From: CAYSPT01 sp964432985
GTDB taxonomy: Bacteria; Muiribacteriota; CAYSPT01
Direction of reading: 5' to 3'
DNA: 29,505 nucleotides
Assembly: GCA_964432985.1 (NCBI GenBank)
Contig: CAYSPT010000062.1
Span: 1 to 29,505, forward strand
Below, piece by piece: positions 15,320 through 23,098 of the stretch. How positions within the stretch are numbered: position 1 is the first letter of the stretch; each line of letters opens with the position of its first letter. The translations under genes were made by a program, and so were the position numbers. Under the pieces are notes generated by a model. That model did no database searches, was not told where the DNA came from, and saw only the letters and a list, made by a program, of their open reading frames with translations.

Positions 15320-17715
15320 CGGCACTAGAGAATCTCAAATCCAGCGATAAAATGATCAGGGCGGAGGCGGCAAACTCACTGAAAGGAAGCACGGATAAAG
15401 CCGACATCGAAGCGCTGGTCCGGATCCTCTCCGATGAGTACTGGATTGTCAGAAAAGCTGCAGCAGACAGCCTGGTGGAAACCGGAGCGGAAGCGGTAGA
15501 CCATCTTCTCGACGCTCTTGAGGAGGGGAACGAAGACACCTGCTATTGGGCGAGCCGAATTCTTGGAAGAATCGACCAGAAAGATCTGACGGAGCGCCTC
15601 ATTGCCCTGCTCGATCACGCCCGCCCTGAAGTGGAAAAGTACGCTGCCCGGGCCCTGCTTGAAAAGGGTGAGGTAGTTATCGAGGATCTTATTACCACGC
15701 TGCACGGGGGAGAACGGCAGCAGAGGTTCTGGGCGGTCCGTACCTTAGGCGATATCGGCTCGCGCACGGCTGTTCCAGCTCTTATCGGCGCCCTGGAAGA
15801 TGAGGATTGGGCCATCAGGCAGGAAGCAACCCGCGCGCTGGGCGAAGTCGGCGCGCCGGAAGCGGCGGACGAACTACGCGATATCATTGTCCGTGAAGAT
15901 GCCTGGACGGTGCGCGTAGAGGCAGCCCGGGCCCTGAGCAAAATACGGGACAGCCTGATGGGCTCGACCGATCATATGCTTGGTGACTGGCGGACCTCAT
16001 GCCGCCCCGTAGACACAAAAGTTATCGACTCGCTCGTTTCCGCCATGGAAGACGAAACCGAAGACCTGGAAATGAAACTTTCTACCATACACGTCCTGGG
16101 GGAAATGGGTGGTGGACGGGCGGTGGATGTGCTGCTTTCCTGCCTTACCCATCCCCGGGGTGAAATCCGGGCGCAAGCCGCTCGGGCTTTGGGGAAAACC
16201 GGTGACAGAACCAGTGTTCCGGCACTGGGGCGGGCAACGCAGGACTCATATCTTCAGGTGAGAAAGCATGCCGTAGAAGCCCTGGGACTTGTTAAAAGCC
16301 GGCGCTCGGTGGATTATCTCACGGAAGCCATGATGGATACCGAGGCCGAAGTGAGATCGCTGGCCGCAAAAGCGATCGGCCTTCAGAGGGTTCCAGAATC
16401 CGCCGAGGTCCTTCTCAGGGCCTTGTCTGACGAAAGCGAGGATGTACGCTACCGGGCGGCTGAATCGCTGGGTAAACTGGGAGCCAGACGAACCCTCACG
16501 TCTCTCATAGAACTGCTTCAGGACCCTTCGGGAGCGGTTCGCGAAAGCGCTATTTCAGCCATGGGATCCATTGGTGACCTGGCTTGTGTGGAACCGCTGC
16601 TGGAATACCTTCCCGCGCTTTCAGCCAGGGAACTCGACGCGGCGCTCGCTACCCTGTCCCATCTGGCCGGACCGGGAATTACACCCCATTTGACTGGTCT
16701 GCTCAACGAAGAAAGTAACCGGGAGAGACGTTATTCCCTCATCGAGTCTCTCGGCCGCATCGGCTCCGAGGAGGCTGATGAAACCCTCCTCGACCTGGCT
16801 GAAAACGGCAGTGAGGACGAAAAAATATGGGCTGTTGAAGCTCTTAAACGCTCTGTCAGCTTTAGAGATCTTCCCCGGTTGGCAAAGCTCATGCCCGGTA
16901 AGAAAATCCAGTTCCAGATAGCGGTCCTGGGAACACTGTCGGAGGTCCCGGGTAAAATTCCCTTCACCCCCCTGAAGAAGACGCTGAACAGTCCGGATGA
17001 AACTGTCCGGATGCTGACAACGGCTCTCCTGGGCAGATGTACGGGAAAAACCGTTTTCACTACACTGACCAAATTGATTTCCGATGAGAACAAGGACGTC
17101 AGATTTGCCGCAGTCCGGGCCCTGGGTGCTCTGGGGTCACCGGAGTCGGTGCCTCATCTTATCACCGTATTCACTGACTCGCACTGGCCGGTAAGAAAAT
17201 CTGCGTCAGAATTTGCAGGTAAACTCGAACCGCTCCCTCACGAGCAGCTTATCAAAGCACTCGGCTCCGATAATCCCGACACGCGCTACTGGTCGGTCAG
17301 GGCCCTGGGAGTAGCAGGTGAACCGGCATCTGTACCCCCCCTGACCACTATGCTGTCGGAGACAGACCCGGCCGGGAAGCGCAACATCATAGAAGCCCTG
17401 GGGAAAATAGGGTCATCGGAAGCGGTTGATACGCTTCTTTCGTGCTTCAAACATCAGGACTATCAGATACGTCTGGCCGCCGTTAAAGCAATCAAAGACA
17501 GTGGAGATGCCAGAACGGAAGACCCTCTTTTGGAAATTCTTAACAAAGAGGAAGGGGATATCTGTTACTGGGCCGCGCGGGCATTGGGACAGGCCGGCTC
17601 GGAAAAATCTCTGCATGTGCTCAAAGGTTTTACCGGAAGCTCTAACTTCTGGCTGAGAAAATACGCGGCCGCATCAGTAAAAATCATAGAATCACGGAAA
17701 AACAAATTGATGTAG
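15316..17715 (+). CDS. Large HEAT-repeat protein
   Basis: 799 aa made almost entirely of about 25 HEAT repeats of roughly 31 residues, of the PBS-lyase-like type. The recurring core reads D-x-x-x-x-V-R-x-x-A-x-x-A-L-G-x-x-G. Several units carry an aromatic W/Y before the conserved A/S-x-R (CYWASRILG, RFWAVRTLG, RYWSVRALG, CYWAARALG). There is no signal peptide, no membrane segment and no catalytic domain, so it should be a cytoplasmic curved solenoid for protein binding. The GTG start lies in the GTGA overlap with the secreted FxLYD gene. The partner is unknown. HEAT proteins of this type range from phycobilin lyases to scaffold proteins, and no lyase-specific feature is evident here. Confidence 0.9.
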   Translation: MTALENLKSSDKMIRAEAANSLKGSTDKADIEALVRILSDEYWIVRKAAADSLVETGAEAVDHLLDALEEGNEDTCYWASRILGRIDQKDLTERLIALLDHARPEVEKYAARALLEKGEVVIEDLITTLHGGERQQRFWAVRTLGDIGSRTAVPALIGALEDEDWAIRQEATRALGEVGAPEAADELRDIIVREDAWTVRVEAARALSKIRDSLMGSTDHMLGDWRTSCRPVDTKVIDSLVSAMEDETEDLEMKLSTIHVLGEMGGGRAVDVLLSCLTHPRGEIRAQAARALGKTGDRTSVPALGRATQDSYLQVRKHAVEALGLVKSRRSVDYLTEAMMDTEAEVRSLAAKAIGLQRVPESAEVLLRALSDESEDVRYRAAESLGKLGARRTLTSLIELLQDPSGAVRESAISAMGSIGDLACVEPLLEYLPALSARELDAALATLSHLAGPGITPHLTGLLNEESNRERRYSLIESLGRIGSEEADETLLDLAENGSEDEKIWAVEALKRSVSFRDLPRLAKLMPGKKIQFQIAVLGTLSEVPGKIPFTPLKKTLNSPDETVRMLTTALLGRCTGKTVFTTLTKLISDENKDVRFAAVRALGALGSPESVPHLITVFTDSHWPVRKSASEFAGKLEPLPHEQLIKALGSDNPDTRYWSVRALGVAGEPASVPPLTTMLSETDPAGKRNIIEALGKIGSSEAVDTLLSCFKHQDYQIRLAAVKAIKDSGDARTEDPLLEILNKEEGDICYWAARALGQAGSEKSLHVLKGFTGSSNFWLRKYAAASVKIIESRKNKLM

Positions 17716-17782
17716 GGAAGCACGAATTGCTAAACAATAACCTGCCTTTTGTCGATAATTGTGTTAGGAGGCAGACATCGCT

Positions 17783-18172
17783 ATGAAAATAGGAAAAACA
17801 GGCAATATCGACGTTCCAAAACCAAAGGTCCACCATAATAATACAAAAACGGACCCCGGTAAAAAGGATTACAAAAACCTAATAAGAGATGAGATGTCAA
17901 AACTGGACAAATCCGGTACGGTGGCACCTCCATCTCGCGGAAAAATCGAAAAGTTGGCCGGAATGCTTGACTCGGCCAGCCCTATTTCGGTAGAGGACAA
18001 AGACCGTATGCTCCTCTTCGAGAAGATTCTTGCGGTAATTAAATCTCTTCCGGAGACAAATCTGGTGCGCGAAGCAAAAGTAGAGAAAATCAAGAAGCTC
18101 ATTCAGAGTGGAAAATACCACGTTCCGGCAGATAAGGTTGCTGAAAGCATAATGCGCAGAGGCAGTTTTTAA
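17783..18172 (+). CDS. FlgM-like anti-sigma factor domain protein
   Basis: 129 aa. The C-terminal 40 residues fit the FlgM family: a VREAKVEKIKKLIQSGKYH segment, then VPADKVAESIMRRG, the region that in FlgM wraps around the flagellar sigma factor FliA. The N-terminal half is lysine- and proline-rich and looks disordered, as FlgM often is. At 129 aa it is longer than typical FlgM (about 90-100). The ATG follows AGGAGG at 11 nt. No flagellar gene is in this window, so the sigma partner is unknown. It lies 67 nt after the HEAT gene and converges on the cyclic-nucleotide-binding gene. Family call likely, target uncertain. Confidence 0.7.
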   Translation: MKIGKTGNIDVPKPKVHHNNTKTDPGKKDYKNLIRDEMSKLDKSGTVAPPSRGKIEKLAGMLDSASPISVEDKDRMLLFEKILAVIKSLPETNLVREAKVEKIKKLIQSGKYHVPADKVAESIMRRGSF

Positions 18173-18197
18173 CCAGCGTTTTTGCAATCCCGACGTA

Positions 18198-18249
18198 CAA
18201 CCTTTACCGGTCAGTTCTCTTTCCGCTTTTACAACCGGTATCTCAGTTG
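18198..18249. terminator. Possible bidirectional terminator hairpin
   Basis: TACCGGT (18205-18211) and ACCGGTA (18234-18240) form a perfect 7-bp inverted repeat with a 22-nt T-rich interior. A weak outer pair CAAC/GTTG (18198-18201 and 18246-18249) encloses it. It lies between two convergent genes. It lacks a clean uridine tract on either strand, so this is a weak call. Confidence 0.3.
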
Positions 18250-19187
18250 TTCGCCCTTATCCGGTCGCAGACTGTGTTGTAGATCAATGTAGTCTGTCTG
18301 ATATTGTGGATTATGTTCTGCAAAGCCACCAGGAACAGCTTACACACCGCCAGCATATCTTTGCTTTTGTTGCGTTCTATGCCCTGACGGTTGAGCGCCA
18401 GGAGAATGGTCGGTGCGGTCGCCCTGGCCCGTGCTGAACGGAAGCCGTCGTCCAGAAACGACATCTCTCCAAAGAGGTTCCCCGATTCCAGATCCACCAG
18501 TGGCACCTCTTCACCGCTGGGAAGCAGTTTGAGAATAGACACATCACCGTCCAGAATGAGATATAGATCCCGGGCAACTTCACTCTCGTCCAGGATTATA
18601 TCCCCCGATGTGTATTCCGTGACCGTTCCGATGGATGTCAGAAACTCGATTTCCGATCCCTCCAGGCTCTCGTAGAATGATACCGGCAGGTAATCCTCAC
18701 CCAGATTGAGCGACCCTTTGGCTCTTCCCAGTTCATCGAGGGTAACCTGCGAGAAAAGGAAATTCAGATTGAGCAATCTCAATCTCCGGTTGATACTCTT
18801 ACCCAGGAGCAGGAAAAACTGGTAGGCTGCGCTGAGATTGATGTTGAGAAATTGCTGGAGATGGTCTTTGCATATAACCATGGTTTCAGTATCCACAGCT
18901 GTTCTGATGGTGGCGTTACGCTTGGTATCGTCCAGGATGGCCATCTCCCCGAACATTTCACCGGGCCCGAGACGAGCCAGCACCTCCGGACCGTCACCAA
19001 AATCCTTGACTACATCAACACAGCCCTTGATGACTATGTACATTTCTGTGCCTATATCACCATCGTTGATAATCACTACTCCCGATTTATGCTCCTGGAC
19101 AGTAACCACCTTTGAGAGTGAGTAAATATCATCGTCTCCGAAGTTCTTGAAAAGCTCGAGATCCACAAGCGATCGCAACGTACTCAC
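18243..19187 (-). CDS. Double cyclic-nucleotide-binding-domain protein
   Basis: 314 aa with two tandem cNMP-binding (CAP-type) beta-roll domains at about 5-115 and 170-285. Domain 1 carries FGEMAILDDTKRNATI and domain 2 FGEMSFLDDGFRSARA, both with the phosphate-cassette glycine, glutamate and arginine, so both could bind cyclic nucleotide. There is no helix-turn-helix, kinase or membrane domain, so it looks like a sensor that acts through protein contacts. The start is set at GTG 19187, with GGAGGAGG 7 nt upstream; the longer frame to 19235 would run through the ribosome-binding site and into the -10 box. It faces the FlgM-like gene tail to tail. Confidence 0.85.
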   Translation of the reverse strand: MSTLRSLVDLELFKNFGDDDIYSLSKVVTVQEHKSGVVIINDGDIGTEMYIVIKGCVDVVKDFGDGPEVLARLGPGEMFGEMAILDDTKRNATIRTAVDTETMVICKDHLQQFLNINLSAAYQFFLLLGKSINRRLRLLNLNFLFSQVTLDELGRAKGSLNLGEDYLPVSFYESLEGSEIEFLTSIGTVTEYTSGDIILDESEVARDLYLILDGDVSILKLLPSGEEVPLVDLESGNLFGEMSFLDDGFRSARARATAPTILLALNRQGIERNKSKDMLAVCKLFLVALQNIIHNIRQTTLIYNTVCDRIRANN

Positions 19188-19234
19188 AGCAGACCCTCCT
19201 CCACTACGGATAATTACCAGAATAATTCGGGTCA

Positions 19235-19263
19235 AGTGTACGACTGCCCTTACAATCTGTCAA
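19235..19263 (-). promoter_or_regulatory. Sigma70-type promoter for the cNMP-binding gene
   Basis: On the - strand TTGACA (19263-19258) and TACACT (19240-19235) are 17 bp apart, about 48 nt before the GTG start. This is a strong match and supports the downstream start. Confidence 0.65.
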
Positions 19264-19279
19264 TAGGCAGAGAAACCAG

Positions 19280-19456
19280 TTACTCGTTCATGGTCACTAT
19301 AACCTCACTTTCCTCGCTTCTGCTCCGAGGGTGGGACTGATTGGCATTGTTACTGCAGTAATGTCCTACAGGCCTGTAGGAAGTTACCAGCGTTCTTGGG
19401 TACCTCAACTCTGTGAGTGTAGAAAGAGTACGGACATAGCACTCGCAGACGAGTGA
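19280..19456. other. Gene-free region with nested inverted repeats, possible structured RNA
   Basis: The 310 nt between the cNMP-gene promoter and rpiB hold no convincing ORF. Within them an outer pair (19280-19287 with 19449-19456, 8 bp including one G-U) encloses several hairpins. They are CCTCG/CGAGG (19312-19330), the palindromes TTACTGCAGTAA (19350-19361) and TCCTACAGGCCTGTAGGA (19364-19381), and CTGTGAGTG/CACTCGCAG (19411-19448, one G-U pair). The arrangement could be a multibranched RNA or protein-binding palindromes. No known riboswitch or small RNA motif was recognised and no dedicated promoter was found. No tRNA is present. Confidence 0.35.
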
Positions 19457-19486
19457 ATAATCTCAGAGAAGGAACCGATTGTAGAG

Positions 19487-19516
19487 TTGATTTAATGGTA
19501 TGCTCTAAGGTAGAAT
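19487..19516 (+). promoter_or_regulatory. Sigma70-type promoter for the rpiB-lolA-atp operon
   Basis: TTGATT (19487-19492) and TAGAAT (19511-19516) are 18 bp apart, about 57 nt before the rpiB GTG. A short CCCGG/CCGGG hairpin (19532-19547) lies in the leader. No clear promoter was seen closer to the ATP synthase genes, so this may drive the whole run. Confidence 0.5.
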
Positions 19517-19573
19517 GTTCGTGTTCTTTTACCCGGTCAATGCCGGGAATAACTACAGTACAGGAGGGTCAGT

Positions 19574-20023
19574 GTGAAAATCGCAATTGGATCTGATCAT
19601 AATGGTTTCGGCCTCAAGGAAAATGTCGTCACGTATCTGGAAGAAAGCGGGCATGAAGTAAACGATGTCGGCTCTTATGATAATCGTTCCTGTGACTACC
19701 CCGATTACGCAGGTTTGACCGCACGCCTGGTATCCACCGGCCAGGCCGAGCTTGGAGTGCTCATATGCGCTACGGGCATAGGTATGGCTATTACCGCCAA
19801 CAAGTTCCGCGGGGTGCGGGCGGCCGTGTGCGGCTCACCCCAAGAAGCGGAATTGTCCCGGCAGCACAACCATGCCAATGTCTTGTGTCTGGGAGAACGG
19901 TTCCACGACAAGGAAGCCAATATTGGCATTCTGAAAACGTGGCTTAAAACAGCGCAGGAAGAAGGCCGGCACCAGGCCAGGGTCAAGAAAATAGCACTCC
20001 TGGAGCAGGAGACGCTCAGGTGA
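19574..20023 (+). CDS. rpiB: Ribose-5-phosphate isomerase B
   Basis: 149 aa, the usual RpiB length. It interconverts ribose 5-phosphate and ribulose 5-phosphate in the non-oxidative pentose phosphate pathway. Landmarks: the N-terminal GSDHNGFGLK, DYPDYA at about 41-46, the expected catalytic Cys65 in LICATGIGM, the anion-hole GTG-type loop, and His98 and Asn99 in the RQHNHANVL segment. Related LacA/B-type isomerases lack this Cys. The GTG start has AGGAGGG 5 nt upstream. Its stop overlaps the next start (GTGA), which places this carbohydrate enzyme at the head of the ATP synthase operon. Confidence 0.95.
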   Translation: MKIAIGSDHNGFGLKENVVTYLEESGHEVNDVGSYDNRSCDYPDYAGLTARLVSTGQAELGVLICATGIGMAITANKFRGVRAAVCGSPQEAELSRQHNHANVLCLGERFHDKEANIGILKTWLKTAQEEGRHQARVKKIALLEQETLR

Positions 20024-20784
20024 AATGCCGCACAGTAAGGGCACCCCTTCTTCTTCTCGCGGGTGCCCTTTTGTGTTTGATCTCAACTGGAAGTACCAAC
20101 GCTGAAAGCAGTCTTTCCGTACCAGAAAAAGTTCTGGCGGCCACCCTTGAAAAACTGGCACTCGTCCAGGCCGAAACCACCGGACTTTCTGCTGATGTAA
20201 TGATAACGGTGAACGATTCACCGGAAGAACCTTCCATCGTGTATTCTTTCACCCTGTATCTCGGCAGCGGGAAGCGGTTTAAATGCGCCGTCAAGGAGTC
20301 GCCCTTCGGACCTCTTACAGCCGGTGCCGCAGGAGACGGCATTTTCTGGGTATATTTTCCCGATGATTCACTGGTAATGCTCACCTACCATGCTATGCTG
20401 GAACCCGGCCTTCCCGGCGATACAGCTGCCGGGGCCATTTCTCACTGGGTGCGCTCGCTAAGGAAGGAAGCCAGGCTGCGGCACGCCTCATCAACGCATT
20501 CCGAAGCGGTGATGATACTCCCTCTGCACCAGCAGGACGCTGAAATAGCCGATATCAAGCGGGTGGTCCTGTGGCTCAACCGGGCCACCGGACTGCCCAG
20601 GGAAACGCTGGTTTACGATGCTAAATACACACTCAAGGCTCAAGCTAAAGTAACAGGAGAATGGGAGACAGTTCACACCTTCACGCCGAATTTCTTTTCT
20701 CCCCCGGCTGACGCCCAGGTGTCACACATTGACGTTCAGGCTTTTATGGATGCTTTTTCTGAAAGTGGTCCGCGTATTGAGTAA
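20020..20784 (+). CDS. LolA-like outer-membrane lipoprotein carrier protein
   Basis: 254 aa. The N terminus is a signal peptide (hydrophobic APLLLLAGALLCLIS, cleavage probably after a TNA near residue 29); no proper lipobox is present, so it should be a soluble periplasmic protein. The mature part has the LolA pattern of alternating beta strands: VQAETTGLSADVMITV, a YSFTLYLGSGKRFKC strand, a DGIFWVYFPDD turn, a helix, and a late IKRVVLWLNRATGLPRETLVYD strand pair. LolA carries lipoproteins between the membranes of diderm bacteria. GTG start in a GTGA overlap with rpiB. It is somewhat divergent and could instead be a LolA-like protein of other function. Confidence 0.75.
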   Translation: MKCRTVRAPLLLLAGALLCLISTGSTNAESSLSVPEKVLAATLEKLALVQAETTGLSADVMITVNDSPEEPSIVYSFTLYLGSGKRFKCAVKESPFGPLTAGAAGDGIFWVYFPDDSLVMLTYHAMLEPGLPGDTAAGAISHWVRSLRKEARLRHASSTHSEAVMILPLHQQDAEIADIKRVVLWLNRATGLPRETLVYDAKYTLKAQAKVTGEWETVHTFTPNFFSPPADAQVSHIDVQAFMDAFSESGPRIE

Positions 20785-21142
20785 CCAGGAGAAAAAAAAC
20801 CGGGAAAAAAAGTCAGCGGTAACGGTGGGGGCCTCAAAGGTATCGGTGAGGGCCTCAACGGTAACGGCCCTGCGGTACATGGCGCTGGTAGGGCACCTGG
20901 GCCTGGTCATGGTCATCGCCGTGGGAGCGACCCTCTATATCGGTATGCTTATCGACCGCCAATTCGGCACGAAAGCTGTTTTTACCATTATTTTTCTCTT
21001 CATAGGAATAAGCGGCGGATTTCTTGGAGTGTACCGGGCAATTTGTTCGATGGAATTTCAAAAAAATGGGTTCAATTCAGAAGACAAATCTGGTATAACA
21101 GATGGGTGTCACGAAGATAGCGAGCCTGAGGATGAAGCCTAG
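20777..21142 (+). CDS. atpZ: ATP synthase accessory protein AtpZ/AtpI type (ATPase_gene1)
   Basis: 121 aa from TTG 20777. Two membrane segments (about 43-62 and 70-91) carry the family pattern: GLVMVIAVGATLYIGMLIDRQF and then IGISGGFLGVYRAI. The tail is acidic. Such proteins precede atpB in many F-type ATP synthase operons and help insert or assemble the c-ring. Starts are uncertain: TTG 20777 overlaps the LolA-like gene by 8 nt, upstream in-frame starts extend further into it, and ATG 20879 would remove the basic N terminus. The N-terminal region contains a 21-nt in-frame tandem repeat. It overlaps the next gene by 41 nt. Confidence 0.7.
   Translation: MSNQEKKNREKKSAVTVGASKVSVRASTVTALRYMALVGHLGLVMVIAVGATLYIGMLIDRQFGTKAVFTIIFLFIGISGGFLGVYRAICSMEFQKNGFNSEDKSGITDGCHEDSEPEDEA
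20819..20869 (+). repeat. In-frame 21-nt tandem repeat at the atpZ N terminus
   Basis: Two 21-nt units (20819-20839 and 20840-20860) and a partial third encode VTVGASK, VSVRAST and VTA. The units differ at four positions. The repeat sits in the basic cytoplasmic tail just before the first membrane segment. Confidence 0.75.
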
Positions 21143-21542
21143 AGGTTCCCGGGGAAGTATTAGTGAAGGCCCAATCGGTATAGGTGGTGGCATTATCCGC
21201 CGTCCGGTCAGGCGTGCCTGGGTGTCCGGATGCGTGCTTTGTTTACTGACCCTGATACCGGGGATAAGCAACTTCTTCGTAACGGGAATTCTTCTGGGAA
21301 TTACGTTTTCAATCATCGACCTGTTTCTCATGTGGAACGGTCTAAAAAAAGCAGTGCAGCTCCGGGGGGGTAAGGCTCCGGTGATAGGACACTATCTGAC
21401 CCGTTACCTGCTGCTGGGAGTTTTTCTGGCACTGGTCAGGTTCGTCAGTTTTCCCGCCTTCTGGGGAGCGGTGAGCGGTTGCGTTCTCACCCGCGGCTTC
21501 CTGGTGGCGGAAGGTTTCGTATCACACAAAGGACAGGAGTAG
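21102..21542 (+). CDS. atpI: ATP synthase subunit I-like membrane protein
   Basis: 146 aa with four predicted membrane segments (about 41-55, 56-75, 95-112 and 115-135) after a basic, glycine-rich N-terminal stretch. This topology and the hydrophobic pattern (ISNFFVTGILLGITFSII and later YLLLGVFLALVRF) fit the ATP-synt_I family, the second small assembly protein often encoded between atpZ and atpB. Start ATG 21102 overlaps atpZ by 41 nt; ATG 21132 is an alternative. Family assignment depends on position and topology more than on strong sequence motifs. Confidence 0.65.
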   Translation: MGVTKIASLRMKPRGSRGSISEGPIGIGGGIIRRPVRRAWVSGCVLCLLTLIPGISNFFVTGILLGITFSIIDLFLMWNGLKKAVQLRGGKAPVIGHYLTRYLLLGVFLALVRFVSFPAFWGAVSGCVLTRGFLVAEGFVSHKGQE

Positions 21543-21549
21543 AAGTTAC

Positions 21550-22272
21550 GTGGAAAATATCGGCAAGATGCCGCAGATGGTTATCACCCTGCTGGGGAAG
21601 TACACCTTTACCATCAACCACATAACCATCCTGAACACCTGGATTACCATGGCGATCGTACTGGTCCTGTCCATCCTGGCCACCAGGCGCTTGACGAAGG
21701 TACCGGGACGGGCACAAGCGCTGATGGAAATGATAATCAATTTCTTTGACGGCGTTATCACTGAAACCCTGGGAAAAACCGTCGGCCGGCGTTTTTTCCC
21801 TTTCATTACCGCCATCTTCTTTTTCATGCTCATGGCCAACTGGCTGGACTGGATTCCGTTTCTCGACTCCCCCACGGCGGACCTTAATACGCCACTGGGT
21901 ATCGGACTTATCGTTTTCGTGGTGATCCACTACGCTTCCATAAAAAACAAGGGATTCGGACAGTATTGCAAATCATACGCTGAACCGGTAGCCGTCCTTA
22001 TGCCGTTGAACGTGGTCGGCGTACTGGCCAACATCGTCTCTCTGGTGTTCCGCATATTCGGAAATATCATGGGAGGCGGGATAATCATCATCGTTGTTTC
22101 GCAGCTTTTCTACGATCTGTCGGTCTGTCACTGGGCCTGTTATCCGTTGTTCATCTTCAACTTCCCTATGGGAATGTTCCTCAACTTTTTCTTTGTTCTT
22201 TTCGTGGGGACCGTTCAGGCCTTTGTGTACACCATGCTGTCGCTCACGTACATAGCGACGCAAAGAGAATGA
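21550..22272 (+). CDS. atpB: F0 ATP synthase subunit a
   Basis: 240 aa, the usual length. It forms the two half-channels for ions in the membrane stator. The essential arginine is present as Arg168 in VSLVFRIFGNIMGGG, followed by the conserved N-x-x-x-G segment, and the last membrane helix holds FPMGMF and FVGTVQAFVYTML, including the Gln that usually faces the ring. Earlier landmarks are FFPFITAIFFFMLMANWLD (about 82-100) and PLGIGLIVF (about 115-123). The GTG start has AGGAG 9 nt upstream. It directly precedes two c-subunit genes. Confidence 0.97.
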   Translation: MENIGKMPQMVITLLGKYTFTINHITILNTWITMAIVLVLSILATRRLTKVPGRAQALMEMIINFFDGVITETLGKTVGRRFFPFITAIFFFMLMANWLDWIPFLDSPTADLNTPLGIGLIVFVVIHYASIKNKGFGQYCKSYAEPVAVLMPLNVVGVLANIVSLVFRIFGNIMGGGIIIIVVSQLFYDLSVCHWACYPLFIFNFPMGMFLNFFFVLFVGTVQAFVYTMLSLTYIATQRE

Positions 22273-22294
22273 ATCGAAAGAAGAGGTATCTTTG

Positions 22295-23035
22295 ATGTGG
22301 GATTTATCATCCCTCGATGTTACATCCACAGCGGACGCTTTGAGACTTCTTGGAGCGGCTTTGGGCATGGGTCTTGGAGCCATCGGCCCGGGAGTAGGTG
22401 AAGGCTACGCTGCGGAGTTGACCTGCGAGGCGGTAGCCCGCCAGCCAAAATCTACCGGAGACGTCACCAAGACGATGCTTATCGGTCAGGCGGTCAGCGA
22501 ATCTTCCGGGGTCTTCGCCCTGGTGGTCTCTATAGTTTTGTTATTCGCCGGGACAAAGGACCTGACCCTGGCCCGGGGAATCGCGTACCTCAGCGCTGGA
22601 ATATGCATCGGTCTGGGAGCCATAGGTCCCGGAATCGGAATGGGATTGGCTGCCGGCAACGCCTGTGCGGTCATCGGTCGGGCACCGTTTCTCCAGACCA
22701 AGATATTATTTTTCATGCTCATCGGTCAATCGGTGGCCTCCAGCCCTGGAATACTGGCCCTGTTGGTCTCCATTATTCTCATGTTTACCGATCTGGGAGG
22801 AATGGGAATAGTAGGAATGGCAGCCATTATGGGTGCCGGTTTGAGTATGGGATTCGGATCATTCGGGCCGGGTCTCGGCTGCGGTTTCGCCGCCGCCGAC
22901 GCGGTCACCGGGGTAGGACACGTTCCGGAAAAATCCGGTACGATTATGCAGGTCATGCTGGTCGGACAGGCTGTCTCGCAGTCGACGGCCATATACTCGA
23001 TGGTTATTGCGTTTTGCTTGATTTATTTGACGTAG
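22295..23035 (+). CDS. Three-hairpin fused F0 subunit c with one intact ion site
   Basis: 246 aa, three times the usual c-subunit size. Three copies of the c hairpin follow one another with an exact 80-residue period. Each has the loop-side IGPGxGxG glycine motif and the GQxVxxS motif. Only hairpin 1 keeps both carboxylates (Glu36 in GVGEG, Glu69 in VSESSG). Hairpin 2 has Met116 and Ser149 at those positions, hairpin 3 has Cys196 and Gln229. It should therefore add three hairpins to the ring but only one ion site. ATG 22295 is chosen with AGAGG 8 nt upstream. The gene lies between atpB and a normal single-hairpin c gene. Fused c subunits with lost sites are known from V-type and a few archaeal and acetogen rotors. 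Confidence 0.9.
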   Translation: MWDLSSLDVTSTADALRLLGAALGMGLGAIGPGVGEGYAAELTCEAVARQPKSTGDVTKTMLIGQAVSESSGVFALVVSIVLLFAGTKDLTLARGIAYLSAGICIGLGAIGPGIGMGLAAGNACAVIGRAPFLQTKILFFMLIGQSVASSPGILALLVSIILMFTDLGGMGIVGMAAIMGAGLSMGFGSFGPGLGCGFAAADAVTGVGHVPEKSGTIMQVMLVGQAVSQSTAIYSMVIAFCLIYLT

Positions 23036-23098
23036 AACTACAAAAAGAAAAAGTGTAATGTTTAGAAGGGCAAGAAGCGTAGAAAGTGAGGCAAAATA

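Noticed and set aside
19188..19235. Longer start for the cNMP-binding protein at 19235
   Set aside because: The extension would translate the strong GGAGGAGG site and begin inside the -10 box; GTG 19187 fits better.
19264..19573. tRNA or known riboswitch in the gap before rpiB
   Set aside because: No cloverleaf with a TTC-type T loop and no recognisable riboswitch core was found on either strand.
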